Source: Candidatus Bathyarchaeota archaeon
GTDB lineage: Archaea > Thermoproteota > Bathyarchaeia > Bathyarchaeales > UBA233
DNA length: 6,960 nt
NCBI GenBank assembly: GCA_023488835.1
Contig: JAMDCS010000088.1
Span: 1 to 6,960 of the forward strand
Direction of reading: 5' to 3'
In this document: one piece after another, positions 5,685-6,960 of the stretch
Numbering within the stretch: the stretch's first letter is position 1
How the letters are laid out: every line of letters starts with the position of its first letter
Program-made: the position numbers and the translations under genes
The notes under the pieces: model-generated
The model's database searches: none
The model's input: only the letters and a program-made list of their open reading frames with translations
Told to the model about the DNA's origin: nothing

Positions 5685-5692
5685 CATATAAA
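5685..5692 (-). promoter_or_regulatory. TATA box for the two-helix membrane protein
   Basis: TTTATATG on the minus strand predicts a start near 5662 and a leader of about 19 nt with the ribosome binding site. Because this element fits well, the repeat at 5758-5782 is not needed as promoter for this gene. Confidence 0.5.
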
Positions 5693-5757
5693 CAAGAGGA
5701 GTTATTTTAAATTATTCCATAATTCGAGAGTTTGCGGTGGTATAGCTGTGATTTTTT

Positions 5758-5782
5758 TCTATAGCCCCCTTATATAAAGGCG
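5758..5782 (-). repeat. Copy B of the exact 25-bp inverted repeat with TATA-like core
   Basis: It is the reverse complement of 3057-3081 over all 25 bases; the match stops at both ends. It lies in the 258-nt gap 5644-5901, between a gene start and a terminator. Read on the + strand its TATA core would start an RNA near 5800 with no gene to serve; read on the minus strand it would start near 5745, about 100 nt before the two-helix membrane gene. Confidence 0.85.
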
Positions 5783-5837
5783 GATTGGGTTCCGTGAAGT
5801 CGTCGGTTAACGGATTTTGTTGTAAAAATCTGTTGAT

Positions 5838-5866
5838 AAAAAATAGAGTGCATTAAGCGGCACTCT
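5838..5866 (-). terminator. Hairpin terminator of the DUF1508 gene
   Basis: On the minus strand a perfect 7-bp stem AGAGTGC/GCACTCT with an 8-nt loop runs into ATTTTTTA. It lies 35 nt after the stop codon and is the best stem-plus-T terminator in the window. Confidence 0.65.
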
Positions 5867-5901
5867 GTAGAGGTTTAAAGTAATTATTCCCAAGAATATG
5901 T

Positions 5902-6084
5902 TTATGTTAAATCGACAATTGGAGCGGTTGAAGCAACTGTCTTTATCAAATTTACAGTATCCATGCAACCTTGTTTACTAACGTACGTTTCGCCACGAGC
6001 AATAATTTCACCATTGTCAGCCTTCAAATGCCAATAAAATTGCTCGGTGTTGGTGTTTTTCAAAACCTCAAACTTAGCACACAT
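5902..6084 (-). CDS. DUF1508 (YegP-like) protein
   Basis: A 60-residue single DUF1508 repeat: KFEVLKN strand (4-10), YWHLKADNGEIIARGETYVSK (17-37, the family hallmark of an aromatic-R/H-L-K-A-x-N-G core followed by GE-x-Y-x-S-K), a helix with C40 to about A51, and the terminal VDLT, equivalent to the usual DxT end. Family members are small alpha/beta proteins found as one or two copies in bacteria and archaea; their function is not established. ATG 6084 follows AGGGGGGATA (6100-6091), a purine-rich ribosome binding site, and TTTTATATAA upstream fits a 20-nt leader. It has its own terminator, so it is monocistronic. Confidence 0.85.
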   Translation of the reverse strand: MCAKFEVLKNTNTEQFYWHLKADNGEIIARGETYVSKQGCMDTVNLIKTVASTAPIVDLT

Positions 6085-6126
6085 TCAAGTTATCCCCCCT
6101 ACGCTTATCTCTATTTTTCGGAAGTG

Positions 6127-6136
6127 TTATATAAAA
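6127..6136 (-). promoter_or_regulatory. TATA box for the DUF1508 gene
   Basis: TTTTATATAA on the minus strand predicts transcription from about 6105 and a leader of about 20 nt carrying the G-rich ribosome binding site. The gap 6137-6257 also holds two direct GGGTTGAT copies (6184-6191, 6199-6206) and a short palindrome CTCTA/TAGAG (6227-6240). Confidence 0.55.
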
Positions 6137-6257
6137 TGTAAACAGCTTTTCATACATCGCAGACTTCGCAGAACCGCGGATTGGGGTTGATTTTGAAAGG
6201 GTTGATGCTTTCTGTGACCTACCTCCCTCTATATGTAGAGTCAGTTGCTGGTTAACT

Positions 6258-6551
6258 TTAGCCGCCGCCAACTGGTGGAAGAATAGCCAAAACAGCACCG
6301 TCCTTAAGCTCTGTTTCTAACCCGTTCAGCGTTGAGGTGCTTGTTCCGCTAACGAGAAACTGAAGAAAATTCTTAGGCTGCCCCGTTTTGCCATCGTAAA
6401 CATACTCGGTGAAGGGTTTGCCGTATTTGTGGGAGAGCGTTTTAAGAACCAAATCCACGGTGACCTTGCCGCCTTCGGCAAACGTTAGGGTTTCTTCTCT
6501 CTTGTTCACGATTTCTCGCAGATTAGTGAAGAAGCGAACTTTAACTTCCAC
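6258..6551 (-). CDS. MoaD/ThiS-family ubiquitin-fold protein (SAMP-like)
   Basis: A 97-residue beta-grasp protein: VKVRFFTNLREIV (3-15), a VDLVLKTLSHKYG helix, FLQFLVSG, TLNGLETELKDGAVLAILPPVGGG. The ending PPVGGG (92-97) provides the C-terminal Gly-Gly that in this family is adenylated by an E1-like enzyme and then carries sulfur (molybdopterin or thiamine synthesis, tRNA thiolation) or is joined to protein lysines (archaeal SAMPs). The extra glycine after GG is unusual if the last residue is used directly. No MoaE, MoeB or other cofactor gene lies in the window, so the choice between cofactor and modifier roles is open. The GTG start follows GGTG with 8 nt between; no other start is in frame. 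It is divergent from the TIM-barrel gene. Confidence 0.88.
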   Translation of the reverse strand: MEVKVRFFTNLREIVNKREETLTFAEGGKVTVDLVLKTLSHKYGKPFTEYVYDGKTGQPKNFLQFLVSGTSTSTLNGLETELKDGAVLAILPPVGGG

Positions 6552-6594
6552 TATTTCAGCACCATCAGTTATACTATGGAAAAAACGATAAATT

Positions 6595-6621
6595 AACTAT
6601 TATGTAAATTAAATAATAGTT
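6595..6621. promoter_or_regulatory. Perfect 9-9-9 palindrome in the divergent promoter region
   Basis: AACTATTAT (6595-6603), a 9-nt spacer, and ATAATAGTT (6613-6621) form a perfect inverted repeat between the MoaD-like gene and the TIM-barrel gene. The right half overlaps TTAAATAA (6609-6616), a likely TATA element for the rightward gene with a start near 6639. The placement suits an operator, although AT-richness raises the chance of coincidence. Confidence 0.45.
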
Positions 6622-6654
6622 TTAGAAAACAACACTTACATGGAAGGCATAGAA

Positions 6655-6960
6655 ATGAAGTTGAGTTTGTCTAATGGGATTTTTAGCAAGCTGGACTTGG
6701 AGAAGAATCTTGCGGCTGTTCGGAAACTGGGTTTTGAATATGTAGAGTTTAACATGAAGACGGTGCGCAAAGAGAACGATACTGTGGTTTACGCTGCAAA
6801 AAAACTCTTGGATTCTTCGGGGCTGAAGTGTTTAACAGTTCACTCTGCAACCTTGCATGTTAAGGATGAGGTTGAGGTTCATCGTGCGGTTTATTATGGG
6901 AAAATTTCGTTAGAGTTTGCCCGTCGGCTTTCGGTTCCAATAACGCTGGAACTCAAACAT
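6655..6960 (+). CDS. Sugar-phosphate isomerase/epimerase-like TIM barrel (AP endonuclease 2 family), 5' part
   Basis: The first 102 codons are present and the gene runs past the window end. The N-terminus MKLSLSNGIFS is the typical first strand of COG1082 xylose-isomerase-like TIM barrels; helix DLEKNLAAVRKLG, strand FEYVEFNM, helix DTVVYAAKKLLDSSG, strand KCLTVHSATLHV and helix EVHRAVYYGKISLEFARRL follow in barrel order. The histidine in TVHSATLH occupies a spot where members often bind a divalent metal, but the rest of the metal site lies outside the window, so substrate and reaction cannot be set. Start: ATG 6655 is 7 nt behind GGAAGG and gives the family-like N-terminus; ATG 6640 would add five residues and could be used leaderless. 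Confidence 0.85.
   Translation, partial: MKLSLSNGIFSKLDLEKNLAAVRKLGFEYVEFNMKTVRKENDTVVYAAKKLLDSSGLKCLTVHSATLHVKDEVEVHRAVYYGKISLEFARRLSVPITLELKH

Noticed and set aside
3057..5782. Transposon with 25-bp terminal repeats
   Set aside because: The interval contains a core translation factor and small hypotheticals, no transposase or integrase, and no target duplication is seen outside the repeats.
6074..6298. 74-aa minus strand frame between the MoaD-like and DUF1508 genes
   Set aside because: Overlaps the MoaD C-terminus and the DUF1508 start out of frame; no domain is visible.

Overview
This window looks archaeal and most resembles the Bathyarchaeia/Thermoproteota type. The main grounds are a full-length archaeal translation initiation factor aIF5B, a tRNA-Ser gene carrying a 25-nt bulge-helix-bulge intron and an encoded CCA, strong AT-rich TATA boxes about 25 nt before likely transcription starts, frequent TTG/GTG starts, and T-rich terminators. 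The lineage is an inference from protein style and gene content, not from a marker search.

Layout. Left part (1-1840, + strand): a small basic single-pass membrane protein (98-340); a 348-nt gap holding a long imperfect inverted repeat that folds into a branched structure (486-595); a stand-alone Vsr/DUF559-like nuclease (689-1042) behind a strong TATA box; a small Cys-rich protein of unknown function (1190-1474); and a stand-alone Lrp/AsnC-type RAM domain protein (1552-1836). The tRNA-Ser(GGA) gene follows on the minus strand (2075-2188). Middle part (minus strand): a 149-aa all-beta-looking protein of unknown function (2444-2893), then the gene for aIF5B (3175-4959). A zinc-ribbon plus DUF4342 protein (5119-5436, +) diverges from aIF5B and converges with a two-helix membrane protein (5443-5643, -). 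Right part: a DUF1508 (YegP-like) protein (5902-6084, -), a MoaD/ThiS-like ubiquitin-fold protein ending in GGG (6258-6551, -) and, divergent from it, the start of a sugar-phosphate isomerase/AP-endonuclease-2-type TIM barrel (6655 to the window end, +).

The genes mostly look like single transcription units with their own TATA boxes and terminators, not one operon. No mobile element, CRISPR array or recognisable defence system is visible. The most unusual signals are non-coding: an exact 25-bp inverted repeat (3057-3081 and 5758-5782) that contains a TATA-like core and brackets the aIF5B region; the branched element at 486-595; a compact three-way-junction fold at 2983-3050 beside one copy of the 25-bp repeat; and a perfect 9-9-9 operator-like palindrome between the MoaD-like and TIM-barrel genes.
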